A DNA stretch of 64,000 nt from Lachnospiraceae bacterium (GTDB taxonomy: Bacteria > Bacillota > Clostridia > Lachnospirales > Lachnospiraceae), in the NCBI GenBank assembly GCA_015057275.1, contig SVEO01000004.1, positions 62,001-126,000 of the forward strand. Reading direction: 5' to 3'. Positions 8,762 through 17,891 of this stretch are shown piece after piece (the first letter of the stretch is position 1; the number at the start of each line of letters is the position of its first letter). Both the position numbers and the translations under genes were made by a program. The notes under the pieces were generated by a model. That model did no database searches. It was given only the letters and a program-made list of their open reading frames with translations, and was not told the DNA's origin.

Positions 8762-9460
8762 TTAAGCAATCATCGATGTTAATATGTTCATTAATATGTT
8801 ATTACTGTAAATGAAATTTAAGAACGGATTTGCATGCACTGCCTGCAGCAACTCCATGCCGGTTTCCGTGCCCGAGAACATCGTCAGTACCATGCAGGCA
8901 ATCCAAATGACAATGATGCCCTGCACCACCCCCAATGCCAGACCGAGTGTGCGGTTGATGGATTTCAGTCCCGGCAAACGTGATACCAGATCCGCTAAAA
9001 CAATCACAACCTTCAACGCAATCAGTACAAGCAGGAAAATGAATAAAAAAGCAACCGTCGCCAGCACAATTCCTGTCAGCTTATCCGTAATGCAAGCCGC
9101 AATCTCGTCCGCTGTTGTCAGGCTTTCCTGCATATTTAACAGCTCCTCATTCACTTTATCTGTAAGCACGGACGGCAATTTTAAATTTTCCAGCACATTC
9201 TGCTCGACAACCTCTGCCGCATTTGTCACACCAAGTTCCAAATTATCTGACACATATTGCTGTACATTTTCAGTAATACTTTCATAAACGGGTGTCTCGC
9301 TCACAAGCTGACTAACCGGATCCGTCAAAATCGTTGCTACAATCGAAGCCACAAAAAGTGCCACAAACGACAGTACAATGTGAAGAAATCCTCTTGCATA
9401 TCCGACTAATGCCCCGATACCAAGAATCGCAATCACACCAATGACTAAAAATAATTCCAT
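8762..9460 (-). CDS. CvpA family membrane protein
   Basis: 232 residues with the CvpA layout: two N-terminal helices (FLVIGVIAILGIGALVGYARG, LSFVALFVASIVATIL), an extracytoplasmic amphipathic stretch, then two more helices (ATVAFLFIFLLVLIALKVVIV, VQGIIVIWIACMVLTMF). SRLPGLKSINRTLGLALGVVQG is the family signature. CvpA homologues are linked to colicin V export and to envelope integrity, and a molecular function is not settled. It lies 16 bases after the DUF5711-like gene and 22 before the L,D-transpeptidase gene, so it is certainly co-transcribed with both. Confidence 0.85.
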   Translation of the reverse strand: MELFLVIGVIAILGIGALVGYARGFLHIVLSFVALFVASIVATILTDPVSQLVSETPVYESITENVQQYVSDNLELGVTNAAEVVEQNVLENLKLPSVLTDKVNEELLNMQESLTTADEIAACITDKLTGIVLATVAFLFIFLLVLIALKVVIVLADLVSRLPGLKSINRTLGLALGVVQGIIVIWIACMVLTMFSGTETGMELLQAVHANPFLNFIYSNNILMNILTSMIA

Positions 9461-9476
9461 ATTTTCTCTCCTGTCT

Positions 9477-10679
9477 TTAGTTCAAACGAATTCTTAAAAT
9501 TCGGTCGCTCTGCACCAATAAGTATTCATAAGCTTTATCGGTTGCCACCATATCAACAATGCCTCCGTCTATGTCTCGGTCAAACTTGACCTTACCACGC
9601 ACGGATTCCACACGGCAATGTGTTTCATCGTACATCAAAATCATATTATCCACAAACTGATAGGTGTCGTAGAGGCGCGCCTCCTTTGAGTTACGAATCT
9701 CCTTGCCCTTTACATCATACACAATCAGGTTGTACGGAGTATCCGCCTGATCGGTCTCGGTAATAATACCGATATATTCGTCGTTCGAGAACACATCAAC
9801 GATTTCCTGTGTAATAGAAAATTCTGCTGTCAAAGACGGCTTCTGCTTCATCGAGTAAATCGATAACATACCGTCTGCCACGGCAATCGCCACATCCTCG
9901 GAAATAAAATCTACTTCTGGTACAAGCATGTCCTCATATTGATTAAATCCGCCGACCATACGGTCCACTTCGTTCATGCCGACATCTGAGAAATTGTAAA
10001 ATACCACCTTCGACTGCAGCACGCCTCCGCTAACATAGAGATATGATACAATCATCTTCGTGCCATCCGCCGAAAGCGACATATCCAGCGGATAACCGTT
10101 GCCCTCAAGCACCGTCTTGCCGGTCACGAGCTGTGTGCCGTCCGCCGCCGTTACCTCGATGTAATTTGCTGTTTCATCTTCCGATAACGCTGCTATCACG
10201 CCGTCCGCCGAAACTTCAACCTTTACAAGCGGATAAGTTGTCTCAACGGTACCGACCGGACCGGATGTATTGCTGATGTGAATTGTGTTGCCGTTTTTCT
10301 CCCCTACAGCAACATAATCTTCACAAATATCCATCACCATATCATCCATCTCATAGGCGGCATTCCAAACATTTTCCTTCTCCGTGAGGTAAGAAAAACC
10401 GTCGGAATTGATGCGCAGCACATAATCACCAAAAGCAGTAAACGAACTGGTGCCGCCGTAGTCAATCTCCTTGGTATGTTTTACGTTATACTCTGTATAG
10501 ACCTTGTTTTGATAATAAATGTAACAGCCAAGAGCAATTACAACAATGACCGCAATCATTGAAAGTGCGACAACTAGGCGCTTTCGTTTGTGATTTTTCA
10601 GTGCCTGTTCATAGTCAATCTCTTCGTTGAGATTCTCCTCTTCCTGCCGAATTTCGCGGGATTTTCTCTTCTGTTTCAT
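9477..10679 (-). CDS. membrane-anchored beta-propeller-like protein (DUF5711-like)
   Basis: 400 residues. A short basic cytoplasmic N-terminus rich in Lys/Glu is followed by one helix (LVVALSMIAVIVVIALGCYIYY). A large extracellular part of repeating beta strands follows, with blade-like units such as VKVEVSADGVIAALSEDE, LDMSLSADGTKMIVSYL and VDFISEDVAIAVADGMLSIYS. This resembles WD40/PQQ-type propellers and the DUF5711 family found in Lachnospiraceae. No catalytic residues are evident. Its position in an operon with a LysM protein, CvpA and an L,D-transpeptidase suggests an envelope scaffold or sensor, which is inference. Confidence 0.75.
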   Translation of the reverse strand: MKQKRKSREIRQEEENLNEEIDYEQALKNHKRKRLVVALSMIAVIVVIALGCYIYYQNKVYTEYNVKHTKEIDYGGTSSFTAFGDYVLRINSDGFSYLTEKENVWNAAYEMDDMVMDICEDYVAVGEKNGNTIHISNTSGPVGTVETTYPLVKVEVSADGVIAALSEDETANYIEVTAADGTQLVTGKTVLEGNGYPLDMSLSADGTKMIVSYLYVSGGVLQSKVVFYNFSDVGMNEVDRMVGGFNQYEDMLVPEVDFISEDVAIAVADGMLSIYSMKQKPSLTAEFSITQEIVDVFSNDEYIGIITETDQADTPYNLIVYDVKGKEIRNSKEARLYDTYQFVDNMILMYDETHCRVESVRGKVKFDRDIDGGIVDMVATDKAYEYLLVQSDRILRIRLN

Positions 10680-10737
10680 GAAATTTTGGTACCCCTTTCC
10701 GTATTATACTCGACTTTAATATACCATAAATGACATT

Positions 10738-11838
10738 CTAAGGCAATATGATTTTCTGCCCCTCATGAATCACATAATCCTTGTCGATTCCGTTTAGCTC
10801 GCGTACAACCTCAACCATGGCCGCGCTTTTGTAGACATCAAGGCAAATCTGGTAAAGGGTTTCGCCCGGTTTCACGACATAATAGCGCACAGGCAGACGT
10901 CCGGTCTGTGCAGTGTCTCCATGATTCTCACCGGAAGCTTCTCCGACAGAATCATCTACGGTCGTGTTTTCCTCTTTACCACCATCTGCCTGCGGCGTGG
11001 TCTCCTTATCCGTGACGTTTGCATCGACCTTCAATGCTCCGTCGTCATTGTTATTTTTATATTCAACTTCAGTCTTGCTTGTCTGTTCACTCAGTGCTTT
11101 ATTGATTTTTCTCAGCTCACCATAATTATTCATCAAAAGCACCAGCGCCAGCAACGCCGCTGTAATTAGTAGCGATGCAGCCGGAATTTTTTTCTGCCAC
11201 TTTAAACGTTCCCCTAACACACCGTGGCGCGTCTTCTTTTCCTTTTCCTTACCTGTGCCGCTTGTCATGCCCTTTTCTGCCATATAATTCTGCATCTCCT
11301 CATTGCGCTCAAAAAACACATAATAGCCCTCGATTTCCTGCAATAAGATGCCATTGTGCCGCATGAATTTGTCGTCATTTTCCGTGCGGTCGACAAGAAA
11401 CAGCACTTTATCTGCGCCGGCAAAATGTGAATACTGCATACGATTTAGCTCTGCATACACGGTATCGTTGGCAAACGGCAAGGAAGCAAACCAACCAACA
11501 ACCTGCCACTTTTCAAAATATTTGTGCACATCCTCATACAAACTACTCCAGATTTCCTCATTCCATTCGAGTTGCTCCGATTGTCCGGTCGCCTCCGCTG
11601 CTCCGCGAATAAACAGGTATGTATTGCCCTCGCCACGCTTCAGCTCGCCGAGCAGCAAGCCGTATTTGACCTCATTTTCCTGCCGCGGTCCCCGCTTGAT
11701 GTACGAAAGTACATAGTCTTCAACATAAATCTTAAATTTTGAACTTCCCGAACCGATTTGCCGGATGTTTTTCGGTTTTTGTATTACACGTTGTTCCGGG
11801 GTTCCCCCGTCATTTTCCTTATAAACCACCTCAATCAT
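10738..11838 (-). CDS. MPN/JAB-like domain, transmembrane helix and C-terminal LysM
   Basis: 366 residues. The cytoplasmic N-terminal domain (about 25-190) follows the plan of JAMM/MPN proteins: LSYIKRG, YGLLLGELKR, then QVVGWFASLPFA where active enzymes have GW-[YF]-H-[ST]-HP, then KVLFLVDR. The metal-binding histidines are absent, so it would be inactive. A helix (AASLLITAALLALVLLMNN, about 217-237) leads to a Gln/Thr/Asp-rich extracellular linker and a LysM domain at the end (YYVVKPGETLYQICLDVY ... HEGQKIILP), which binds peptidoglycan glycans. It is the first gene of the envelope operon, 58 bases before the DUF5711-like gene, and divergent from yyaC. The fold assignment is by motif reading. 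Confidence 0.72.
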   Translation of the reverse strand: MIEVVYKENDGGTPEQRVIQKPKNIRQIGSGSSKFKIYVEDYVLSYIKRGPRQENEVKYGLLLGELKRGEGNTYLFIRGAAEATGQSEQLEWNEEIWSSLYEDVHKYFEKWQVVGWFASLPFANDTVYAELNRMQYSHFAGADKVLFLVDRTENDDKFMRHNGILLQEIEGYYVFFERNEEMQNYMAEKGMTSGTGKEKEKKTRHGVLGERLKWQKKIPAASLLITAALLALVLLMNNYGELRKINKALSEQTSKTEVEYKNNNDDGALKVDANVTDKETTPQADGGKEENTTVDDSVGEASGENHGDTAQTGRLPVRYYVVKPGETLYQICLDVYKSAAMVEVVRELNGIDKDYVIHEGQKIILP

Positions 11839-12073
11839 GTTATTTCCCCTTTCAAACTGTATCCAGTATACGGGCTAGCTTGGAAATTTCGCCACTGGTA
11901 CTCTCATCTTAGCATAGCGCCTATGCACAATCTGTCGAAATAATGGTGCAAAATCGAAAACATTTCGACTTTTTGATTACGGTTTTGATTTGTGGGAATG
12001 ATTTTGAAAGATGACACAAAATGTTATGCAATCGAAGAAGTGATTTCGAAATGCATAAACGAAAGGACAAGAA

Positions 12074-12613
12074 ATGTACGAAAATTATTTTTCCGCAGCG
12101 CATCCACGCGCATGTGGTTTATTCACACATTGTTTTCAAGAATGGCGGACAAATGCGGCCCATGACCGAGAGCTGTTAATCTTGTGCATCGGCACCGACC
12201 GGGTAACCGGCGACAGCTTAGGACCGCTCATCGGGCAAAAATTAAAGCCGCATACCGAGCGACTGCAGCAAAAGAATATTTATGTAGCCGGAACCTTAGA
12301 GCACCCAATTCACGCCGTAAATTTGTCTGAGGAATATCACAAATTGATGTGCGAGCATCCGGACGCGGCTGTTGTGGCTGTGGATGCCGGAGTCGGCAGC
12401 CGCGAGCAAATCGGTATGCTCTCTCTGCGCGAAGGCGCAATTTTGCCGGGCATTGCCCTACACAAAAGTCTGCCGGCCATCGGCGATTTTTCCATTACCG
12501 GCATCGTCGGTCTCTCGGGACCGGATGTGCTGCAACAGCTCAAGCAGACCCCACGGGCGTTCATATCGAGGATGGCGGATGTGGTAGCAGAATGCATCTG
12601 TCAGGCAATATAA
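12074..12613 (+). CDS. yyaC: YyaC family sporulation-linked protein (DUF1256)
   Basis: 179 residues. Diagnostic motifs are CIGTDRVTGDSLGPLIG, VYGTLEHPIHAVN-like (here AGTLEHPIHAVNL), VVAVDAGVGSREQIG and GDFSITGIVGLSG. The family belongs to the hydrogenase-maturation protease/GPR fold and is conserved in endospore formers, where a spore-associated peptidase role is predicted but not proven. GAAAGGAC lies 8 bases before ATG. It is divergent from the LysM operon, with 235 bases between, and its last 13 bases overlap a convergent hypothetical gene. Confidence 0.85.
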   Translation: MYENYFSAAHPRACGLFTHCFQEWRTNAAHDRELLILCIGTDRVTGDSLGPLIGQKLKPHTERLQQKNIYVAGTLEHPIHAVNLSEEYHKLMCEHPDAAVVAVDAGVGSREQIGMLSLREGAILPGIALHKSLPAIGDFSITGIVGLSGPDVLQQLKQTPRAFISRMADVVAECICQAI

Positions 12614-12984
12614 TTATGATTGACCGTTTCCTCCGCCGCAGTGAGAATCAAAAACTCCGGTTCCATTTGACCGGAAACGGTTTGGTAGATTTTCTCTTTC
12701 ACCGCAGCATAACCCGCCTTGTTAAAATAACGGTTCTTTTCCGGCAAAATGCTAAAATCTGCGCCGGAAGCATAGTAATTTTCATCAATAGCTGAATAAC
12801 CGGCAAATGTATTACAGCCGTACTCGCCGTCATGCTTATCATTCGCAATCCCATAATTTGTACCTAGTGCACCGTCATATAAGGTATCTCTTTCCTGAAG
12901 TGTCGGATATTCTTTTTCGATGCACTGATAACCTTGGCGCATAAGCAAGCACAACACTGCCCATAACAGGCGTTCCTCTGACAA
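12601..12984 (-). CDS. hypothetical protein, possibly a 5'-truncated fragment
   Basis: 127 residues with no family I recognise. The composition is protein-like: an initial hydrophobic stretch LLWAVLCLL, then an acidic Tyr/Asn-rich middle (NDKHDGEYGC, SAIDENYYASGADFS) and EPEFLILTAAEE near the end. The frame is closed by TGA three codons upstream. The only available early start is TTG 12984, and the GGAGG there is just 2 bases away, too close to work well. The next ATG has no ribosome binding site. It also overlaps yyaC by 13 bases, tail to tail. It may be the remnant of a longer gene. Confidence 0.45.
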   Translation of the reverse strand: MSEERLLWAVLCLLMRQGYQCIEKEYPTLQERDTLYDGALGTNYGIANDKHDGEYGCNTFAGYSAIDENYYASGADFSILPEKNRYFNKAGYAAVKEKIYQTVSGQMEPEFLILTAAEETVNHNYIA

Positions 12985-13072
12985 TTCCTCCCTTCAACAT
13001 TGGTTTTTGAAAGCTTTCATCTATATAGTTCCGGGAAAGTAACTTCGGTTAACTCGCAAAAACTAAAAATTT

Positions 13073-13108
13073 AAAAAGGAGGTACTTTCTTATGAAGTGC
13101 CTCCTTTT
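13073..13108 (-). terminator. terminator of the coiled-coil membrane protein gene
   Basis: A 14-bp stem (one G-U) AAAAGGAGGTACTT / AAGTGCCTCCTTTT. On the minus strand it is followed by TTTTTAAATTTTT, 16 bases after the stop at 13124. Confidence 0.75.
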
Positions 13109-13123
13109 CTGTCCTTATTTTCA

Positions 13124-14236
13124 TTACATATTCGCCGTTTGTGTCGCTTCTTTGCTGCGCTTCTCAGCTTCTTCCATCGCTTCTTTGACGTTTTCGACGC
13201 CGCCTTCTTCCAAAATGGAAATCAGCGTATCAATTTTCACTACGTCCATATATTCCTTACCGAGGAACACCTCGTAGTCCGATGTCAGGTCAGCGAGCAA
13301 TTCCTTCTGGCGCTTCGTCACTTCGGAAAGCTGCAATGTGAGCGCCGTCACTTCGCCTTTCAAATCGTTAATTCGTTGCATGTCTTTGGCTGTGATTTCA
13401 TCAGCAATGACTCTTTTCGTGTTGGACTCAAATTCCCTCATGGCAATATTTTTGCGGTCGACAAGCTGCTGGATACGATCCTCAATTTCCCCGATTTCCT
13501 CGTCGTAGCGCTTCAGATTATAAATCTCATCGTCTTTATCATTCTTGATTTCTTTTTCAATTTTCTTGATTTCGCATTCATTGCGCTCGATTTTCTTGCG
13601 ACTGTCACGCATATCCTCAAGTACTTCCGCATTCTTGCCCTTGGTCATGCGGTAAATCAAAAAATACAGACCGCCGAAGCAAACCCAAATCAGCAATACT
13701 GCCAAAATTTTCAGCCAAACAGGTTTGATAAACATGCAAGTCAGACCCGGAATTATGCCAAATGCCAATATGGTATACAAAAGCAACATTGCTGCATCTT
13801 TGATTCCTTTCGTCATGAACAGCGCATAAAATAAATGGGAATCACAGAATCGTGGCAATCCTTTTTGCTTAAACAATGTGCGTACCGCAGAATGCAATGT
13901 TCTGTTTTCTTCTCTTAATTCGGAAGTCTCCGCATCGATGCGACCGGAAACACCCTTGCTCTTGGCCTTTTCTCGTGCATTTTTCGCTTTTTTTAAGCGT
14001 GCCTGATCCTTCTCCAGTTCCTTGTTGAAACTGTTTTCTAAATCCGTTCTGCGCTTGCGCACAGTCGAATTGATATTATCCGTCATCAGCTTTTCTTCTG
14101 CAAGAATTTCGCGGTCAAGCTGCACGCGTTTATTTTCAATCTGTGCAATCATCTCCGTCAACGACTGCTTTTCCGTTAATTTATTTTTTACAACAACCAA
14201 CTCACCGACTCCGGAAGATAAAATACTCTGAGCCAT
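13124..14236 (-). CDS. coiled-coil membrane protein of unknown function
   Basis: About 370 residues. Long heptad-rich coiled coils (about 20-125 and 215-355), dense in Glu/Lys/Arg, flank two central hydrophobic helices (AAMLLLYTILAFGIIPGLTCMF, WLKILAVLLIWVCFGGLYFLIY). Both coiled coils therefore face the same side, probably the cytoplasm. I recognise no family. This hairpin-membrane, double coiled-coil plan suggests a structural or tethering protein, which is inference. The ATG at 14236 is chosen because GGAG lies 6 bases upstream; the in-frame ATG at 14248 overlaps that site. The gene is monocistronic, with a terminator after it and niaR upstream on the same strand. Confidence 0.65.
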   Translation of the reverse strand: MAQSILSSGVGELVVVKNKLTEKQSLTEMIAQIENKRVQLDREILAEEKLMTDNINSTVRKRRTDLENSFNKELEKDQARLKKAKNAREKAKSKGVSGRIDAETSELREENRTLHSAVRTLFKQKGLPRFCDSHLFYALFMTKGIKDAAMLLLYTILAFGIIPGLTCMFIKPVWLKILAVLLIWVCFGGLYFLIYRMTKGKNAEVLEDMRDSRKKIERNECEIKKIEKEIKNDKDDEIYNLKRYDEEIGEIEDRIQQLVDRKNIAMREFESNTKRVIADEITAKDMQRINDLKGEVTALTLQLSEVTKRQKELLADLTSDYEVFLGKEYMDVVKIDTLISILEEGGVENVKEAMEEAEKRSKEATQTANM

Positions 14237-14296
14237 ACCCTTCTCCATTCCGCTGCTTTTGCAACTAAACTGCCTTATCCAATGAAGTTCCTATCT

Positions 14297-14797
14297 TTAT
14301 TCGACCAAAATGCCTACTCTGCGAAGCTCATCCTCGATAAAACAAAGCACATCTTCACTCTCCGCCGTAACTGTATGTCGATGCTCATCTTCCGTCAGAT
14401 TTTTGAGCGGTACGGCCATCCCCGACTGCATGTCCGCAATAAATTCCTGCACCTGCTTGCGCGAACCAATGTTTAACTCCGCCCGGATATCCCCGTAAAC
14501 CTCATGTGTAATAATTACATCTTCGACAAAGCCGCCGGCGTCCACCATGATCTTCAGTTCTCTTTCAATCTCTGCGTCGCTATGCTTTACTGCAAACACG
14601 CGCTGCGCTCTATTGTGGCACTGCAGCATGTAACCTCTGTTCGTGGAAATTATATCTGCCCCAGCCGAACGTAAGAGGGCGATGTCCTGCACAATTACCT
14701 GTCGGCTCACATGAAACTGCTGCGCAAGCTTCGTGCCGGAAATCGTTTCCATTTCAATCATCCGAAGAATCTGTTTCCTTCTCTCTTCACCGTTCAT
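14297..14797 (-). CDS. niaR: niacin-responsive transcriptional repressor NiaR (HTH_11 + 3H domain)
   Basis: 166 residues. The N-terminal HTH_11 is ERRKQILRMIEMETISGTKLAQQFHVSRQVIVQDIALLRS, followed by the linker NRGYMLQ and a 3H domain with conserved histidines (VFAVKHSD, DVIITHEVYGD, TEDEHRHTV). Family members bind nicotinic acid, probably with a metal, and repress NAD synthesis or niacin transport genes. No nad or niaP gene lies nearby, so it acts in trans. ATG 14797 is used because GGAG lies 9 bases upstream; the longer frame from TTG 14815 runs through that site. Confidence 0.85.
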   Translation of the reverse strand: MNGEERRKQILRMIEMETISGTKLAQQFHVSRQVIVQDIALLRSAGADIISTNRGYMLQCHNRAQRVFAVKHSDAEIERELKIMVDAGGFVEDVIITHEVYGDIRAELNIGSRKQVQEFIADMQSGMAVPLKNLTEDEHRHTVTAESEDVLCFIEDELRRVGILVE

Positions 14798-14928
14798 GAT
14801 GCTATTCTCCGTCAATTCTACATTTCTATCTTTTATGATAACATAAAAATGTCCTTATAACAAGTGGGATTTCATGTTGTACTTGGAAGAATCCTGTGGT
14901 ACACTACATGCGAAAGGAGTTACCTGCT

Positions 14929-15189
14929 ATGAGAATTTGGGGAAAAATCTTTAAAGATAATCGTTTATTAAAAGATACCGTTTTTTCAACGGATGAGAAT
15001 ACAAACCGCACGCGTAAAATTTTTAACGGTCTGGAAGAAATCTGTTATAAGTTCGACCTCGGCGTGCCGATTTGGCTGGACAATAATATCAATGAATTTA
15101 AAAGACTGAATAAGACTCGTTTTTATCAGGATAGTTTTATTGAAAAGATTGATTTTGATTTTTTAGAATTTCATATATTGGAAGAGTAA
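14929..15189 (+). CDS. small conserved-looking hypothetical protein
   Basis: 86 residues (MRIWGKIFKDNRLLKD...). It has no signal, no membrane helix and no motif I can assign; the sequence is rich in Lys, Asp and Phe. Coding is supported by GAAAGGAG placed 9 bases before ATG 14929, by a terminator right after the stop and by independent orientation (plus, between two minus-strand genes). The frame extends 11 codons upstream, but those codons contain the ribosome binding site. The function is unknown. Confidence 0.65.
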   Translation: MRIWGKIFKDNRLLKDTVFSTDENTNRTRKIFNGLEEICYKFDLGVPIWLDNNINEFKRLNKTRFYQDSFIEKIDFDFLEFHILEE

Positions 15190-15191
15190 GA

Positions 15192-15222
15192 GGGACATGC
15201 AAAAGCATGTCCCCCTTATTTT
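15192..15222 (+). terminator. terminator after the small hypothetical gene
   Basis: A 9-bp perfect stem GGGACATGC / GCATGTCCC with a 4-nt loop, then a CCTTATTTTTT tail. Confidence 0.8.
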
Positions 15223-15226
15223 TTAA

Positions 15227-16573
15227 TTACAAGCGCTTTAACAGCTCTTCTCTTTCCTTTTCATAACCCGGCTTGCCAAGAAGTGCAAACATATTCTTCT
15301 TGTAGCTTTCTACGCCTGGCTGGTTGAATGGGTTTACGCCCAACAAGTAACCGGATACCCCACAGGCAAATTCAAAGAAGTAGAATAATTCACCTAAGTA
15401 GAATTCATTCTGCTCCGGCACATTTACCATCAGGTTCGGTACATTACCGTCAGTATGCGCGAGCATCGTTCCGTTCATCGCGCTCTTATTGATGAAATCT
15501 ACGCTCTTGCCGGCTAAATAGTTGAGTCCATCAAGGTCAACCGGTTCTTCTTCCATCAACACTTCGCACTGGGATTTCTCGATATTGATGACCGTTTCAA
15601 ACATCATGCGAGCACCGTCCTGAATGAACTGACCCATGGAATGTAAGTCGGTTGTCAAATCAACAGCCGCCGGGAAGATACCCTTTTGGTCCTTACCTTC
15701 GGATTCGCCGTAAAGCTGCTTCCACCACTCAGATACATAATGTAAGGATGGCTCATAGTTACATACGATTTCAATGTTCTTATTTTTTCTTAATAAGATG
15801 TTACGGATTGCTGCGTACTGCATAGCATCATTCTCTTCGAATGGAGCATTCAACGCCTTTTCTCGGCCGCTTGCTGCACCTGCCATCAGTGCGTCAATAT
15901 CTGCACCGCTGACTGCGATTGGCAAAAGACCTACCGCTGTCAATACGGAGAAACGTCCGCCGACATCATCCGGAACAACGAATGTCTCGTAACCTTCTTC
16001 CGTTGCCAGGTTCTTTAATGCCCCCTTCGCCTTATCGGTTGTTGCGTAAATTCTCTTTGCGGCTTCTGCCTTACCGTATTTCTCTTCGAGCAGTTTCTTG
16101 AACACGCGGAATGCGATTGCCGGCTCAGTGGTCGTACCGGACTTAGAAATGATGTTAATTGAGAAATCCTTGCCCTCAATGACATCCATCAAGTGCTTGA
16201 TGTATGTGCTGCTGATACTGTTACCAACGAAGTAGATTTCCGGTGTCTTGCGCACGGACTTCGGAACAACGTTATAGAAGCTGTGTCTTAAAAATTCGAT
16301 TGCGGCTCTGGCACCGAGGTAAGATCCGCCGATACCGATTACCAATAATACATCAGAATCGCCGCTAATCTTTTCAGCCGCCTTCTTGATGCGGTCAAAT
16401 TCTTCCTTATCATAGTCCACCGGCAGGTCAATCCATCCTAAGAAATCATTTCCCGCGCCGGTCCTGTTTACTAATGTCTGCTTTGCTCCTTCTGCCAACA
16501 CCTTCATACTTTCTACTTCGTCCTTCGAAATAAACGGTGCAGCTTTTGAGTAGTCAAATGTAACTTTTGCCAT
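15227..16573 (-). CDS. pgi: glucose-6-phosphate isomerase
   Basis: 448 residues, the short bacterial form. It contains [42 protein letters not shown] (phosphate-binding loop), the family signature [15 protein letters not shown] and, at the C-terminal side, [18 protein letters not shown]. It interconverts glucose-6-phosphate and fructose-6-phosphate in the cytoplasm. The longest frame starts at 16636, but GGAGG lies 9 bases before the ATG at 16573, where homologues begin ([11 protein letters not shown]). The gene is monocistronic. Confidence 0.96.
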   Translation of the reverse strand: MAKVTFDYSKAAPFISKDEVESMKVLAEGAKQTLVNRTGAGNDFLGWIDLPVDYDKEEFDRIKKAAEKISGDSDVLLVIGIGGSYLGARAAIEFLRHSFYNVVPKSVRKTPEIYFVGNSISSTYIKHLMDVIEGKDFSINIISKSGTTTEPAIAFRVFKKLLEEKYGKAEAAKRIYATTDKAKGALKNLATEEGYETFVVPDDVGGRFSVLTAVGLLPIAVSGADIDALMAGAASGREKALNAPFEENDAMQYAAIRNILLRKNKNIEIVCNYEPSLHYVSEWWKQLYGESEGKDQKGIFPAAVDLTTDLHSMGQFIQDGARMMFETVINIEKSQCEVLMEEEPVDLDGLNYLAGKSVDFINKSAMNGTMLAHTDGNVPNLMVNVPEQNEFYLGELFYFFEFACGVSGYLLGVNPFNQPGVESYKKNMFALLGKPGYEKEREELLKRL

Positions 16574-16695
16574 CTTTATTTTCCTCCATTCTGCTATGTA
16601 GCATTGTAAATCACGTTGTATGAAATTTAATTTCATAGATATCTTTATTATACCACCCGCCCCTATATTTTTACAAGTAGTATCTCCCGATTTTC

Positions 16696-17709
16696 TTAAT
16701 TTTGCGGACTCATAAATTCACGCAGAAGCGATAGCAGTTGTTCTTCTTTTTCAGTCATCGGCACTTTATCTGACACTTCTTTTGCAACAGCAGTTTTTGT
16801 ACGGCCTGACCGCTTTTTTGTCGGTGCAAGGGTGGTCGCTGCGGTCTCCTCAGCTGCAGAATCACGTTTTAATGGTACAATTACGTCGTCTGTGTCTTTG
16901 ACCGCTTTTTTTGCTGCTGTACTCCGACGTTTCGTCGGTGTTTTTTCTGTCTCCTGCACCTTTTCACTTTTCTGCTTTTCCTCCGCTGCAATCACTTTCT
17001 TTTCCTTGCCACGACTTTTTTTCGGTTCACTTACAGAAGTTGCTGCAGCATCATCTTCCGGCTTGTCTTTTATCTTTTTCTCTGTCGCCGGCATTTCCAT
17101 CGCAATACTGCCCGGATCCTCATTCATGCCGCGATCACCGACAATCCCACGCACGCGCCCGGAAAGCGCGATTTCTCTGCCAAGCTGATGATATCTCTCA
17201 TTGTCAAAATAATCGACCATAATCATTTCCAGACGTTTTCTCTTTTTACTGTTATCAAGGTTTCGTTGCCAGATTTCCAGCATAACAACACAGGCTAATC
17301 CCGCACACACATGAATGGCCGCAGACTGTCCGGAAATCGGCAAAGCATTTTTCACTGCCGGCACATAGATTCCCAAAACATACAGTGCACCAACGGCTAC
17401 GGCAATAAGTCCGCACAAAAGCTGAGCCACCATGCCCAGATGATGCCATGTCCACAGCTTCAGCCCCGCCATTTTATAATTTTCCAGCATACTGTAGACC
17501 ATACTTTTTGCATTATGTACCGTACCATTTAAATAGTAGCTTGTCTCATATCGTAGATTGCTTAACTTCATTAGTTTTTTCCCGGGTCTTTCCATGTCGG
17601 ATGCATCTTTTAAATTGCTCTGATAGAACATACTGAGTATTCCCTGACTTATCATGCCGATAAGAAAAGCGCTACACATTACAATTAGAATCCCCCCCGC
17701 TTCAAACAT
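16696..17709 (-). CDS. membrane protein with Lys/Ala-rich cytoplasmic tail, unknown function
   Basis: 337 residues. There are three hydrophobic helices: [48 protein letters not shown] and [18 protein letters not shown] conserved-looking cytoplasmic part ([21 protein letters not shown]) is followed by a low-complexity tail of about 130 residues rich in Lys, Glu, Ala, Thr with AAKK/TKKR blocks, ending in [13 protein letters not shown] do not recognise the family. AAGGAGG lies 8 bases before the ATG at 17709, which fixes the start; the longer frame to 17757 lacks a site. Confidence 0.65.
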   Translation of the reverse strand: MFEAGGILIVMCSAFLIGMISQGILSMFYQSNLKDASDMERPGKKLMKLSNLRYETSYYLNGTVHNAKSMVYSMLENYKMAGLKLWTWHHLGMVAQLLCGLIAVAVGALYVLGIYVPAVKNALPISGQSAAIHVCAGLACVVMLEIWQRNLDNSKKRKRLEMIMVDYFDNERYHQLGREIALSGRVRGIVGDRGMNEDPGSIAMEMPATEKKIKDKPEDDAAATSVSEPKKSRGKEKKVIAAEEKQKSEKVQETEKTPTKRRSTAAKKAVKDTDDVIVPLKRDSAAEETAATTLAPTKKRSGRTKTAVAKEVSDKVPMTEKEEQLLSLLREFMSPQN

Positions 17710-17788
17710 AACATAAACCTCCTTATTTCTGCCTTCGATTTGTAGTGATTTCGGCAATTTTTATAAGCAGAGAATACCCTTTTTTTGC

Positions 17789-17824
17789 AAAAAAAGAAAG
17801 CAGAATCGTTCATCAAATTCTGCC
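17789..17824 (-). terminator. terminator downstream of mtnN
   Basis: On the minus strand GCAGAAT / ATTCTGC forms a hairpin with a 10-nt loop followed by TTTCTTTTTTT. It lies about 70 bases after the mtnN stop. The intervening bases include an alternating GCGCGCGC run. Confidence 0.7.
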
Positions 17825-17891
17825 TTCCCACGACACAATGCGCGCGCGTTTTTTTGTGTTCGCCATTGTTTGTTTTATTGCGTAAAAATAC

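Noticed and set aside
13097-13834. A 245-codon plus-strand open frame
   Set aside because: It is antisense to the coiled-coil membrane protein gene, whose start, terminator and composition are better supported.
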